Assembly (NCBI GenBank): GCA_033220425.1
Contig: CM065646.1
Span: 2,921,501 to 2,985,500, forward strand
DNA from: Lepraria neglecta
Lineage: Eukaryota; Ascomycota; Lecanoromycetes; Lecanorales; Stereocaulaceae
DNA: 64,000 bases
Reading direction: 5' to 3'
Shown: positions 38,118-47,778 of the stretch, one piece after another
How the letters are laid out: each line of letters opens with the position of its first letter
Numbering within the stretch: the stretch's first letter is position 1
Notes under the pieces: model-generated
Databases searched by the model: none
What the model was told of the DNA's origin: nothing
What the model saw: the letters and a program-made list of their open reading frames with translations, nothing else
Made by a program: the position numbers and the translations under genes

Positions 38118-38687
38118 TTGCCCCCCAAACCGCCACTCCCCCCAAACCGCCAGCCGCTAAGCCTAATTGGGAGCGCTAATAAATGATTTATCAGTGTCAC
38201 TATTCAATGCCTCCATTCCATTGCATTGCATGGCCATGTGGCCTAATTAGAGCTCTACAAGAGGCCCGGAGGCAGTGGACTAGTAGTGGAAGAGGCCCTG
38301 CTATTCAGACAAGCCATATCTTATGTGGTTGGTGCAGCACATCCATCCGAATCCTCGAATGATTCGATCTCGTAGAGTAGTCCGACTGATTCGGAACCGA
38401 GTAGCGATCTGGCAAGTCGATTCGGCTTGTGGTGTTCCAATGGTTTCGTGATAATAGTTTATAGCCAACAGGATCCTTTGCTCTTTCGGGAGCTCCAGAG
38501 GGCCTGTCTGGAGGTCTTCTTGCTCTGGTAGATCAGATAGAAGGTCGGCAGGGTCGTCAGAGCCGTGGAGCGTTGATATGGCCATTACGGTGGCATGCAA
38601 TGGGTGGAATGGAGGAGTTTGAGTATGATTTTCGACATACCATTTAATAGCTTGCCTAATTAGGTTTAGCGGCTGGCGGTTTGGGGG
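38118..38687 (-). mobile_element. Second pogo-type element, internally deleted
   Basis: Its left end (38118, after TA 38116-38117) begins TTGCCCCCC and has the motif CCCCCCAAACCGCCA twice. The right end (about 38640-38687) is the inverted inner half only; the outermost repeat is missing. On the minus strand 38585-38301 encodes the transposase N-terminus (MAISTLHGSDD, DLQTGPLELPKEQRILLA, QIATRFRISRTTLRDRI). Compared with the neighbour at 35592 it stops being homologous just after the helix-turn-helix, so the catalytic part is deleted. It is related to but distinct from the 2.6-kb neighbour. Only 14 bp (TA, CGAGTACTCG, TA) separate the two elements. Confidence 0.8.
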
Positions 38688-39006
38688 ACTGACCTAGAAA
38701 TCAGCCAAATCAGCAATTCTGGGTTGCGGACAGCAACTCGAGCCCCCCAGAGCAGTCCCTAACCATCCCTTACCATCCCTAAGAATATCCCCTAAAGTCA
38801 TGCGACGGTCCTGGCGACGATTATAGATATTAATCAACCTTTTGCTTAGTCAGCAATTACGTGATTTGCTGATAACTAGTTAGTTACTGCTGATGCTGTT
38901 AGTCATCAATTCCAATTTGAGTCATAACTAATTAAAACAAACAAACAGCTTTGTTCTTCCCGCATTACCGAATTCACGTGCAAAACACAGAACAGTCTCA
39001 ACCAAA
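38688..39006. other. Upstream region of the SPOK-like gene
   Basis: About 320 bp between the truncated pogo element and the start codon; it must hold the promoter unless transcription begins in the transposon. It contains an imperfect palindrome at 38850-38872 (CAGCAATTACGTGATTTGCTG) and several AT-rich short repeats of GTTAGT/AACTAGT type. No TATA box can be singled out. Confidence 0.5.
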
Positions 39007-41355
39007 ATGGCTCCACGTAAAAATAATGCACTCCTACTACGTGAGGCAAATGAGCGAGCCCAGAAGTTAGAAGAGGAGAACCAGAAGTTAAAAGAGGAGC
39101 TACAGAAGGAGAAAGAGGAGCTACAGAAGGAGAAAGAGGAGACTCGAGGAACCACCCTCACTGAATACCTCAGTCTCTGTCATGAGCATTTGTCCAAGTC
39201 GATATCTGTTCAGACCGACAAGTATCTCAGCACTCAAGGAGATCCCAGCAACGCAGATGGCAAAGTCCGTCCGGACTATCTACAGCCGTGGGAAGGCTTT
39301 ATCGACACGCAAAAGAAAACACTGGAATCACTCTATTCTGTCTACCCGTCGGATAATATGCCTAGAGTCTTTAACAACAAGAGTGTCATCAAGAGTGCCG
39401 GGACGGATGTGGCATCAAAGAAACTGGCAAGTGAGCAAGACCTGCAGATTCTCCAATGGAATATTGTGCAGACGCCGGTGACTCGAATTGTGGAACACCT
39501 GAAATCGCTGGATGATGTCCGCGATGAGCTTAGACTAGCGGGAGGGATGGAGTTCAGTAGTCATCTGAACTCCTTGAGCGGTGGCACCGAGGAAGTTGAC
39601 CAACGGCTGGAGGCACAACAGCTGAAATCCTCCACATCCCGTCCCGCGCCGGATCAGATTTGTTTCTACACGCCGGTCAAGGGCCGCAAAAAGGTGGCCT
39701 TGATCGTCGAGTACAAAGCGCCCCACAAGCTCACCCTCGCCCACTTCCGCCGCGTCCTCAAGCCTGACCGTTCCCGGCTGGAGCTGGACGGGATTATCAA
39801 CGCGGTCTCGGTGCCGTCGCCCCAGGACCGAGAGGCCCACTTCGGATACCACGCCGAACGCCTGGTGGCCGCCGTCGTCACCCAGGCCTTTTCATACATA
39901 ATAAGGTGCGGGACTCAGTATGGCTACATCACCACCGGAGAGGCGTTCGTCTTCCTCCATGTTGAGTTGAAGAACCCTAAAATAGTCTATTACCACTTGG
40001 CTGAACCCAACGAGGACGTCAATGCGCAGAACAAAGCTTTTCCAAATACGGAAGATTACTTGCATCGCACTGCCATCAGCCAAGTCTTGGCCTTCACTAT
40101 CCTGGCTCTTGGATCGGCTCAAGAAGATTGGGGATGGCCAGAGGATATCGTAAACACCCTCGAAACATGGGAGGCGGATGTTAGAGCCATTCTCAGGGAA
40201 ATTTCCGAAAGCACCGAACCTGAGGACAAATCGTCGCCGTTCTTACCAAAATATTGTTCGCGAACATACAAACTCGACGTTCCCGATCGATCTCCCATAA
40301 GTGAACGATCTCCCATACGTAATCGTCTCCGCCCCAGGAAGACTACTTATCGACCAGGGTCTAATCCTACTTCCGAAGGCGACCAGGATCCACCTCCGAC
40401 GGATGATGAATCTTCTCCTCCCGATACTCCCACTCGACCCCAAGGCGGCCCACGCGGCAAGCGAGGTCAGCGGGCTCCTCCTCCGCCCGGCACAGGTTCT
40501 TCCTCGCGCGGAGGCCAGAGGCGTGCATTTTGTACGCAACTATGCTTGCAAGGACTGGCTCGAGGGGGACCGCTTGACCGTCGGTGCCCGAATGTGTCGA
40601 ACCACTGCGAGGAAGGGCATCAGGGCGATCGGCATCAGCTCGATGGTGAGGGATTTCGGGTGCTCCTGGGTGAACAGCTGCGGCGGAGCCGAGGTAACGC
40701 GTGCCAACCGCTAGGGATGCAGGGTGCTCGAGGAGCTCTTTTCGAGGTCACGCTGACGTCGCACGGCTATACGGTGGTGGGCAAGGGGACAGTCCTGGCC
40801 TTTGTCAAGGATCTTCGACACGAAGCGGAGGTCTATCGGCGGCTGACGACACTCCAGGGAGTTCACGTTCCAATCTGCCTGGGTAGCATTGACTTGGATA
40901 GTCCGTATTACTACGAGGCTGCAATTGAAATCGTGCACTTCATGCTTTTGTCCTGGGCGGGAGAGTGTCTGGATGGGAGCAAGACATCCACGGGCACGGA
41001 TGGGCAGAGATGGACATCAGACCTGGTCCGCGCAGTCAATGCCATCCACGGAGCTGGGGTGTTGCATCGAGACATACGAATGCCGAACTTACTTTGGAAT
41101 GAGGAGACGAAACGGGTTATGGTGATCGACTTTGAGCGGGCCGAGATAGTGAAGGTCATCCGACGGGCTCTATTGCCGATGTTGCCAAAGGGGAAGAGGA
41201 AGCGAACTTTGGGGGCGAAGGAGATTGATGGCGAAGACAAAATGGTGGATGTAATGAAGGAGGATCCTACAACGCGATTACGAGTGGCACTGGATATGTC
41301 GGCGGCGCGGATGATGTTTACTTCCACGGTTCCTATTGTGGCAAGATGCTTCTGA
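39007..41355 (+). CDS. SPOK-like protein: coiled coil, PD-(D/E)XK nuclease, Cys cluster, kinase-like
   Basis: One intact 782-codon frame without introns. Residues 8-48 are a strong coiled coil (EENQKLKEELQKEKEELQKE). Residues about 100-400 look like a PD-(D/E)XK nuclease: PDQICFY with Asp216 and VEYKAPHKL with Glu235/Lys237, followed by FGYHAERLVAAVVTQAFSYI. After a Pro/Arg-rich linker (430-505) comes a cysteine cluster (Cys509, Cys513, Cys527, Cys534). A kinase-like domain then has a glycine-loop-like GARGALFEV (573-581), Lys601 or a neighbour, HRDIRMPN (687-694) and DFE (708-710) in place of DFG. This order and spacing match the SPOK family of Podospora, single genes that kill spores lacking them, with nuclease linked to killing and kinase to resistance. 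Many fungal homologues are of unknown activity, so drive here is inference. It lies beside two pogo elements. Confidence 0.85.
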   Translation: MAPRKNNALLLREANERAQKLEEENQKLKEELQKEKEELQKEKEETRGTTLTEYLSLCHEHLSKSISVQTDKYLSTQGDPSNADGKVRPDYLQPWEGFIDTQKKTLESLYSVYPSDNMPRVFNNKSVIKSAGTDVASKKLASEQDLQILQWNIVQTPVTRIVEHLKSLDDVRDELRLAGGMEFSSHLNSLSGGTEEVDQRLEAQQLKSSTSRPAPDQICFYTPVKGRKKVALIVEYKAPHKLTLAHFRRVLKPDRSRLELDGIINAVSVPSPQDREAHFGYHAERLVAAVVTQAFSYIIRCGTQYGYITTGEAFVFLHVELKNPKIVYYHLAEPNEDVNAQNKAFPNTEDYLHRTAISQVLAFTILALGSAQEDWGWPEDIVNTLETWEADVRAILREISESTEPEDKSSPFLPKYCSRTYKLDVPDRSPISERSPIRNRLRPRKTTYRPGSNPTSEGDQDPPPTDDESSPPDTPTRPQGGPRGKRGQRAPPPPGTGSSSRGGQRRAFCTQLCLQGLARGGPLDRRCPNVSNHCEEGHQGDRHQLDGEGFRVLLGEQLRRSRGNACQPLGMQGARGALFEVTLTSHGYTVVGKGTVLAFVKDLRHEAEVYRRLTTLQGVHVPICLGSIDLDSPYYYEAAIEIVHFMLLSWAGECLDGSKTSTGTDGQRWTSDLVRAVNAIHGAGVLHRDIRMPNLLWNEETKRVMVIDFERAEIVKVIRRALLPMLPKGKRKRTLGAKEIDGEDKMVDVMKEDPTTRLRVALDMSAARMMFTSTVPIVARCF

Positions 41356-41861
41356 TACGTTTGATAGGTTGATAGGTGATGTGGCCACAGATGAAATTCT
41401 TAATGCTCCCCTCATCTCAGATGTCTTAGCCGGTATTCCAGAAGCCAAAGAGAAAGGGTGCTAGGGAGTAGGCTTGCCGGGAAGATGAAAGTGATGTACC
41501 GTGGTCTTTTCTACACAATTGGGTAGAGGGGGCTCTACAGGATGGAGCGGGGAGTACTGTCAGAGTTGCAGAGAGAGATCACGTAGTGACTAAGATATTA
41601 TGAATAGACTCGAGACGGCCTGTCAATAGGAATTGATCAACCGCCACAATGATGTATTTTGCGTCTACTTTGCCTTCCCTATTCTATGTATCCCCTATCT
41701 ACATCATTGTTCTCTTCCGTCGGAGGCTTTTCTGCAGGGCATGATTTCACGTGACGTTACCCAGCAGGATTAGTTATGTAATCAACTTAATTTGCGCAGG
41801 ACTGCTGCCTAGAAGTCCCGGCATGATTGTCATGCTCGACTTTTCCTTCGTCTTTTACACC
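41356..41861. other. Intergenic after the SPOK-like gene
   Basis: About 500 bp. Immediately after the stop, a different frame stays open to the TAG at 41461-41463 and reads like protein (GDVATDEILNAPLISDVLAG), but has no start and no known relative that I recognise. The rest shows no features. Confidence 0.4.
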
Positions 41862-43300
41862 ATGGACACTCTTCCCAACGAGATCCGGGATAAAATCCTC
41901 TTCCTGTCAAGCCGGTATTGGTCAGCTGACAGCAGCAACTTCCTTAACTCAATGCTTGTTTGCAGTTCGTCTCCTTAACCTATAGACACTGGGATTCAAA
42001 CTGACGCGTTGTTCCTGTAGGATCATGGTATCAAAGCGTGATGTGGTCTGCCCCCAAATTTTTAGCTGTTGCCGTGGGGGAAGCCGAGCAATGGGTCTTC
42101 GTTCCAATACTGCGGATCATCAAACGGCATTACAAGAATGATTTTCCTAGACGCCTTGAAGATTCCTTGCAGGCTGTTGTCGCTTGGCGCTGGACCTTCA
42201 ACGTAATGGTGAATCTACTCCTGGAATGGGCTGCTAACTCCACGACGACACTGAGCCCAATACCGCTATTGGCTGCTGCACAGTATGGGCACCGGTACCT
42301 TATGCAGAAGCTGTTGGAACGGAACGATGTTGCAGCCGACTCGCGATCTGATTACGGTCGAACGCCACTCTCATATGCTGCAGCGAACGGGAATAAGGAA
42401 ATTGTAGACCTGCTCCTAAGGCGGGATGATGTCCTCGCTGACTCGCGAGATGATATCGGCCGAACACCCCTGACATATGCTGCAGCGGGGGATTGTAAGC
42501 AAATTGTGGAACAGCTACTGGGGCGGGATGATGTCCTCGCTGACTCACGAGATTACTTTGGCCGGACGCCTTTCTCATATGCGGCAGAGTATGGGCAGAA
42601 TATGGCTCTGTGGCTGCTGATGGAGCGGGAAGATGTCGCAGCAGACTCACGAGACGACGTGGGTCGAACACCTCTGTCTTACGCTGCAGAGAAGGGTTCT
42701 TGGAGTGGGCTGTACCTGCTTCGGCGGGAAGATGTCGCAGCAGACTCGCGAGACGACGTGGGTCGAACACCTCTGTCTTACGCTGCAAAGAATGGGCGCG
42801 AGAACGTTGTGCGGCAGCTGCTGGAGTGGGATGTCTCAGCTGACTCCCGGGACAGCTCTGGCCGGACACCATTATCATATGCTGCAGGGAAGAGTTCTGG
42901 GGTTACGCTGTGCCTACTGGAACGGGAAGATGTCGCAGCAGACTCGCGAGACGACGTGGGTCGAACACCTCTGTCTTACGCTGCGGAGAATGGGCGCGAG
43001 AGGGCTGTGCGGCAGCTGCTGGAGCGGGAAGATGTCGCAGCAGACTCGCGAGACGACGTGGGTCGAACACCTCTGTCTTACGCTGCGGAGAATGGGCACG
43101 AGAGAGTTGTGCGGCAGCTGCTGGAGTGGGATGTCTCAGCTGACTCCCGGGACAGCTCTGGCCGGACACCATTATCATATGCTGCAGAGAAGGGTTCTGG
43201 GACTGCGCTCGCGTTGCTGGAGCGGAATAACGTTGTAGCTGATTTGCAGGACAATACTGGCCGAACGCCACTGTCATATGCCAAAGAGACTAAGCGTTAG
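41862..43300 (+). CDS. F-box-like protein with about ten ankyrin repeats
   Basis: Exon 1 41862-41964 and exon 2 42021-43300, joined over a 56-bp intron (weak donor GTTCGT, acceptor CTGTAG), give 460 aa. The N-terminus (LPNEIRDKILFLSSRY, then LVCRSWYQSVMW across the splice) resembles an F-box, which would link it to SCF ubiquitin ligases. From about residue 110 to the end run ten ankyrin-type units of 32-34 aa with the consensus DVAADSRDDVGRTPLSYAAE. Units 4, 5, 7 and 8 are almost identical at DNA level over 60-70 bp, so the array expanded recently or is being homogenised. Substrate binding by the repeats is family knowledge; the target is unknown. Open frames on the other strands are shadows of the repeat. 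Confidence 0.8.
42612..43200 (+). repeat. Near-identical coding repeats inside the ankyrin array
   Basis: The stretch starting GAAGATGTCGCAGCAGACTC recurs at about 42630, 42730, 42927 and 43029, spaced by one or two repeat units. A second unit type (GGGATGTCTCAGCTGACTCC) recurs at about 42828 and 43128. The order of units suggests duplication of a block of two or three units. Confidence 0.8.
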
Positions 43301-43433
43301 GGGGTGGTGGATGAACTCGCACTGGCCCAGTAACCAGAAAGATCAGGTTTCCTGGAGGGGACAGAACCGCTACAGGATCGGAAAGGCGGACAAAAAAGAG
43401 GTTCGTGCTGCGGGTTTCATTAGCTGTAATAAT

Positions 43434-43757
43434 TTAGTCTTGCATTTCAAAATCAGGTAGCGACCTATTTCGAATGCTTACGTCTTTAATAGATATAAGC
43501 CGGCGGACGAGGACTGCTGACCTCTCTGAGACATGCCCTTGGCTTGATGTCTTGTGCACCTTATTAGCGGCTACTTGTAGATTGTAGAGCCTCCATCTGA
43601 CCATAGTTTTTCGCTGATTACTAGTAGCCCACTGTATTCCTTTTTCTTCGCATAGACTCTCGAGACGCGCCGTAGCTTCGTCCTTCTCATTGTCCGGTAA
43701 GAGGCTCCATGGACAGACAGAATTGAGGTCTGAGTCATTACGTAGATCAAATAACAT
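43434..43757 (-). CDS. Hypothetical small protein
   Basis: A 107-codon minus-strand frame starting MLFDLRNDSDLNSVCPWSLL with a central part rich in charged residues and Trp/Arg (MVRWRLYNLQVAANKVHK). The composition is protein-like, but I recognise no family and see no neighbouring exon. It may be a remnant of a longer gene. It lies between the F-box/ankyrin gene and the ankyrin pseudogene. Confidence 0.25.
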   Translation of the reverse strand: MLFDLRNDSDLNSVCPWSLLPDNEKDEATARLESLCEEKGIQWATSNQRKTMVRWRLYNLQVAANKVHKTSSQGHVSERSAVLVRRLISIKDVSIRNRSLPDFEMQD

Positions 43758-44130
43758 TCGCCGTTAATTATAGAGCTCAGAGGGGAAAGTATTCATACCA
43801 AGAAATCCAACCATCGCTTATCGTATTGTTTCCCCTCTACTCCCATTACATATGTTCCCCAGTTCTAGTTATTTTTTAGACCTTTGCTTTTCGCCCTGTG
43901 GCTGAAGTCTTGGCATAAAAAAGCTCAGCCTCACCAAGATGTTGCTGCCTTCTCTAAACTTCGGAGCGCACGAAGAATAGTGGAGTCCGACGAAGCCTCC
44001 CTGATTCATGCTTGCACAATCTGCCACATAACCGACGTCCCCAGCAAAGATGTTCATCCACCACCACCAGCCTAAAGCCCCACCATAGTGAGCTCCCTCA
44101 CCTGTCTCCTCCACTAGACAAGTCACAACC

Positions 44131-45569
44131 ATGAGTAGAAAGAGCTGGCATTCACAACAGCAGGGACACATTCGCTTGGAGGGGAAGAGACCGAGTGATG
44201 GGCCCCCGCGCAAGATTAGTCCGGCGCCTAAGGCTGCCCTTGAAGAAGGCATCCTCCAACTACTGGCCTCCGCCGCAGAGATGCAGCAACATCAAGACCT
44301 AGATTCAGCACTCCAGCTCTACCAGGCTGCTATGGAGAAGGTCCGAGAGAACGGATTGAACCGCAAGCGTCTGTTCACAGGGACAAACAAGAAGCCTCCA
44401 CCATTGAGCAGCAGGACGCCCCTCGAGTGGTGTCTACACGTTGGAGATATAGCATCCGCTATCTGCTTGCCGGGGAGCCCGAATGCAGCTCTCACAGAAT
44501 TACGGACTACGGTGTCACTTGAGCGGGTGGAGCAAGTGCTGGATGCCGGCGCAGACGTCGAACATCGCATCGGACCTTATGGAAGAACACTATTGCTGCA
44601 AGAAGCTGCTGAAGGAAGACATGCTAGTGTTCGGTTGGCTCTCGATCGCGGTGCTAGTGTACATTGTATGGACGATAATGGCGATACTGCACTTGCCCTA
44701 TCACTTTCGTATCAGAAACCTCAGGCGGATCTCATCGTTGCAGACCTCCTAGAAGCCGGCGCAGACTTGAACACGCGAAATGGCTAAGGTCAACCACTAT
44801 TCAAGGTAGCTCTTGCCGAAGCTCAACCTGAGGTATTGGAGCGCGTCATCGCCGCGCTCTCGCCGCTGACTGCCGAAAATCGCGATATCATTCAGGCGTG
44901 GGCTGCTGGGCTCCCGGTGCATGAGAAGAAATGGAGCTTCAATCGCGCCTGCGACGCATGCGAATATTACTAGGCCACGGCCTTGACCCAAATCTACGCT
45001 TTCAGAACCCACGCTATCAGGGGCAAGGGACGTCGACACTGCTTGATGTGGCTACTCGGAGACAGGCAGATGCAGATGGCAGCGACCTCCTCATTACAGA
45101 GCTCCTCGAAAGAGGCGCTTAGCCAAACCTACAGGTAGCATTACAGTGCGGCAGCATTCAAGTCACTGAGCTTATCCTTACCAAAGCCACACCGATGACT
45201 GAGAAACACTATCAGCAAATGGCAGCCTGGGTGAAGACTTTACACGTCAACCCCACTAGGTGGGGTGCGCGTGACATCGACGTCCTTAGGCTGCTCCTAG
45301 GCTACGGCTTGAACCCTAAACTCTGCCATCCAACGGCTCCTCATTCGCCTTTAATCATCTGTGCTGCTTCCAATGGTAACCTTAGCCTTGTGCAGAAGCT
45401 TATTGCACATGGTGCGCAGCTCGACGTGAAGAATGACGATTCTGACACCTCGCTCATCTGCGCGGCTAAGAACCATCACCGGCAGGTCTACGATGCTTTG
45501 AAAGCAGCTGGACTAAATGACAAGTACTTTTTGTTTGGGACTGTGTGGAGTAGTTATGCTGGCTCGTAG
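44131..45569 (+). pseudogene. Ankyrin-repeat protein, decayed
   Basis: The frame from ATG 44131 (MSRKSWHSQQQGHIRLEGKR) encodes a helical N-terminus (ILQLLASAAEMQQHQDLDSA) and ankyrin units (VEQVLDAGADVEHRIGPYGR, DRGASVHCMDDNGDTALALS). It meets TAA at 44785-44787 where the protein clearly continues. A frame change follows near 44930; the new frame carries ILLGHGLDPNLRF and LLITELLERGA, then a TAG at 45120-45122, and more ankyrin units up to 45569 (LVQKLIAHGAQLDVKNDDSD). TAA and TAG here are what C-to-T change of CAA and CAG would give. Three breaks in 1.4 kb make this a pseudogene. No introns explain them. It is not closely similar at DNA level to the intact ankyrin gene at 41862. Confidence 0.78.
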
Positions 45570-46276
45570 GGTGTTGTTTAGAGCCCTGGACCCAATCCAT
45601 GGCAAATTTGTTAAGCTAGGATGAGCTTCGAAGCACTTTCTAGGAACTCCTGTCTTTGAAATCACAGACAAAATTACTTTTGGCCGTTGCAAATAAATTC
45701 TACTCGGTATCAGAGATTTCTGAGGATGTCGTCCGCCAAGTGTCATGTGACACATCCAGCGCAACGAGAGATCTCGATGACAGACGATAGCCGCCACGCG
45801 CAAACCTGTCTAGTGGGGCCGGAAAGATCACACAGTGAGAGATCTGCGCAACGCAACGTGCGTACGTAGATGAGGGAATTATCAATTGATTCTCTACTGT
45901 ATAGAAAGAATTCACGTTTAGCATCCGTGGCCTTCAATCTCCCTGCTATCATCATTCATTGCATCGTCGTCAATCATAATCCAGTAATAACAAGGCAACC
46001 TAGATCTTAGACCTACCAGCCGAACCCAATTGCGCCTGCCATCAGACTCCAAACGCCTGGTTTCTCTTTCTTCATAATACATTTCACTTGGCTCTACCTC
46101 CCTCATCAGCATCAACGTCAACACCCTTCCTCTAAAGCCCCAAACACTGGCGCATATTGAGATTCCCGCTACCCAGAAGCTCACAGAGGACCCTTGGGGG
46201 CTGCCATATCGGCTTGATTACGGCCTTTTCGATGACATGGGCTCGGTGAGCTAGGCGGTGCAGAAGTACCTAGGCT
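45570..46276. other. Intergenic
   Basis: About 700 bp with only short frames on both strands (for example minus 45918-46184) that show no domain. Nothing else seen. Confidence 0.4.
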
Positions 46277-47778
46277 CTACGCAATTTCGGAGTCAGCATT
46301 GCTCTTTAAAGATGAGGTTGGAGTCGAAAGATATCTCTCAAGCGTCGGAGAAGATTTCCGACATCCCAAACACGTCTCACGACTCGGATTGGGATAGGGA
46401 AGGAGAAATAACAACCCGGAAAGGATGCTTACGGGTTGCAACTGCCAACCTCTCGATATCCTGAAATCTCTTGGGGAAAAGAAAATGCTTTGGGCTTCTG
46501 GCTCTAGCCAACTCCGATGCTCGTCCACCGCTGCTAGAGAAGGAAGGCTGCTGTGGCAGCTCCCGAGCAAATTTCCGACGTCATAGAGGCGATGGAATCT
46601 GCCATTCCCCAGGACTTTGGTCGGCGATGGTCGGCGATCAAAACCACCCGGCCACGTTCTAGGAGTTGTACTTGTCTTTGAGGGACGACGAGCCCAAGCT
46701 AAGGTGCCGTCACCAAATACTTTTGCCACGGTTGGTTGAAGGATGGGCAAGCATGCCATCACAATCCCCAGGCATGGCTCTAAACTACTCCAGATGGTCG
46801 TGTTGACGATGCTATAAGAGACATCGGTCGTATCAACTCGAATCAGTGCAATAATACAGAATACCGTGATCATGCATGTTCTGTTATGGACACGTTTGTT
46901 AGGAATGCCGTGACAGATGGTGCGGAACATGAGATGGAAGAAGTAGACTTACACGGCGCCCATGCCAAAGATCACTATGACAACAATCTTCCTCCAAGTT
47001 GGCATCCTCAGCTTCCACAATACCGGCATCGGAAGCGCGATCACAATGACGTTCAGAACGAGATTGATGACCGCGGCAATCAAAGAAAAAGCAGCCACGT
47101 TCACGCATGTGCCGTTGAGAATGGTCTTGTCCCATTCATATACAACAGGGGAGCAAAGCAGAAAGCTAGGAACTATGATGCCTCCCCAATAGCTGATTGT
47201 GAGAGCCACCACGCCATAAACGACATAACGGAGGTCTTTGGTGGGGATGATGCTGAGGTATAGGTGCATCATGGATAACTTGACGCATGAGTTCGCCGAA
47301 GCTCTTAAAGGTATTGCTACCACGATGGTCTGAAGCTGTCAGCGATACTATATCACAAGCAACAGTATGGGCTTTCGTACCTTGCTCAAGAACAATGCTT
47401 CTCGTGTCGTCAAGCTTGGAACGTGATATCCAATCTTGCCCGCTACAACGGCTTCGCATCAAGACTCAGCATGCATAGGGACATAACGTTTGTCAGTGAT
47501 ACTGACACAGGACGATAGTAACAGCATCGCCCAATTCGAAAGCCTTTCCACGCATAAGTCTTTGCAGTCGTCAAGTGCTACATCAGAGTGTCCCTTACCA
47601 AGGCTACAAGTACGGCATAGTCATTGAAACGCAGACAATGTCCCTTGATTCTCCTCGCCCAGAGACGAAGAGCAGTTGTCACCGACGCCAGCGTGAAGGA
47701 ACTCAAGCCAACGACAAGCAATTTGAGCGCTCCATATCTGACACTACGGACATTCTCCTCTGTCGATGTAGCGTCCAT
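46277..47778 (-). CDS. Fungal rhodopsin-domain (PTH11-like) integral membrane protein
   Basis: Minus-strand exons that can be placed: 47778-47599 (MDATSTEENV, first membrane segment, RLWARRIKGHCLRFNDYAVL), 47329-46953 (KLSMMHLYLSIIPTKDLR, two further membrane segments, WDKTILNGTCVNVAAF, ALPMPVLWKLRMPTWRK) and 46880-46277 (FCIIALIRVDTTDVSYSIV, TIWSSLEPCLGIVMACLPIL, then a hydrophilic tail). Splice sites GTAAGG, GTAAGT and AACAG/TTCAG fit. The order matches the large fungal rhodopsin-like seven-helix family that includes PTH11-type receptors. The exon between 47598 and 47330, which should hold the second helix, ends well (GKIGYHVPSLTTREALFLSK then GTACGA), but its start is unclear and a TGA lies in frame near 47460. 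The gene may therefore be damaged there. An earlier ATG at 47874 is possible. Confidence 0.62.

Noticed and set aside
42600-43200. Regularly spaced near-identical repeats resembling a CRISPR-like array
   Set aside because: They lie in frame in a eukaryotic gene, have a 32-34-codon period and encode ankyrin units; the spacers are coding and related to each other.
42300-43284. Long minus-strand and alternative-frame ORFs across the ankyrin gene
   Set aside because: Their repeat pattern is the shadow of the ankyrin units; they have no domain of their own.
33471-43300. A Starship-type giant transposon carrying the SPOK-like gene
   Set aside because: SPOK genes in Podospora ride on such elements, but I find no DUF3435/Crypton-type tyrosine recombinase and no element ends in the window.
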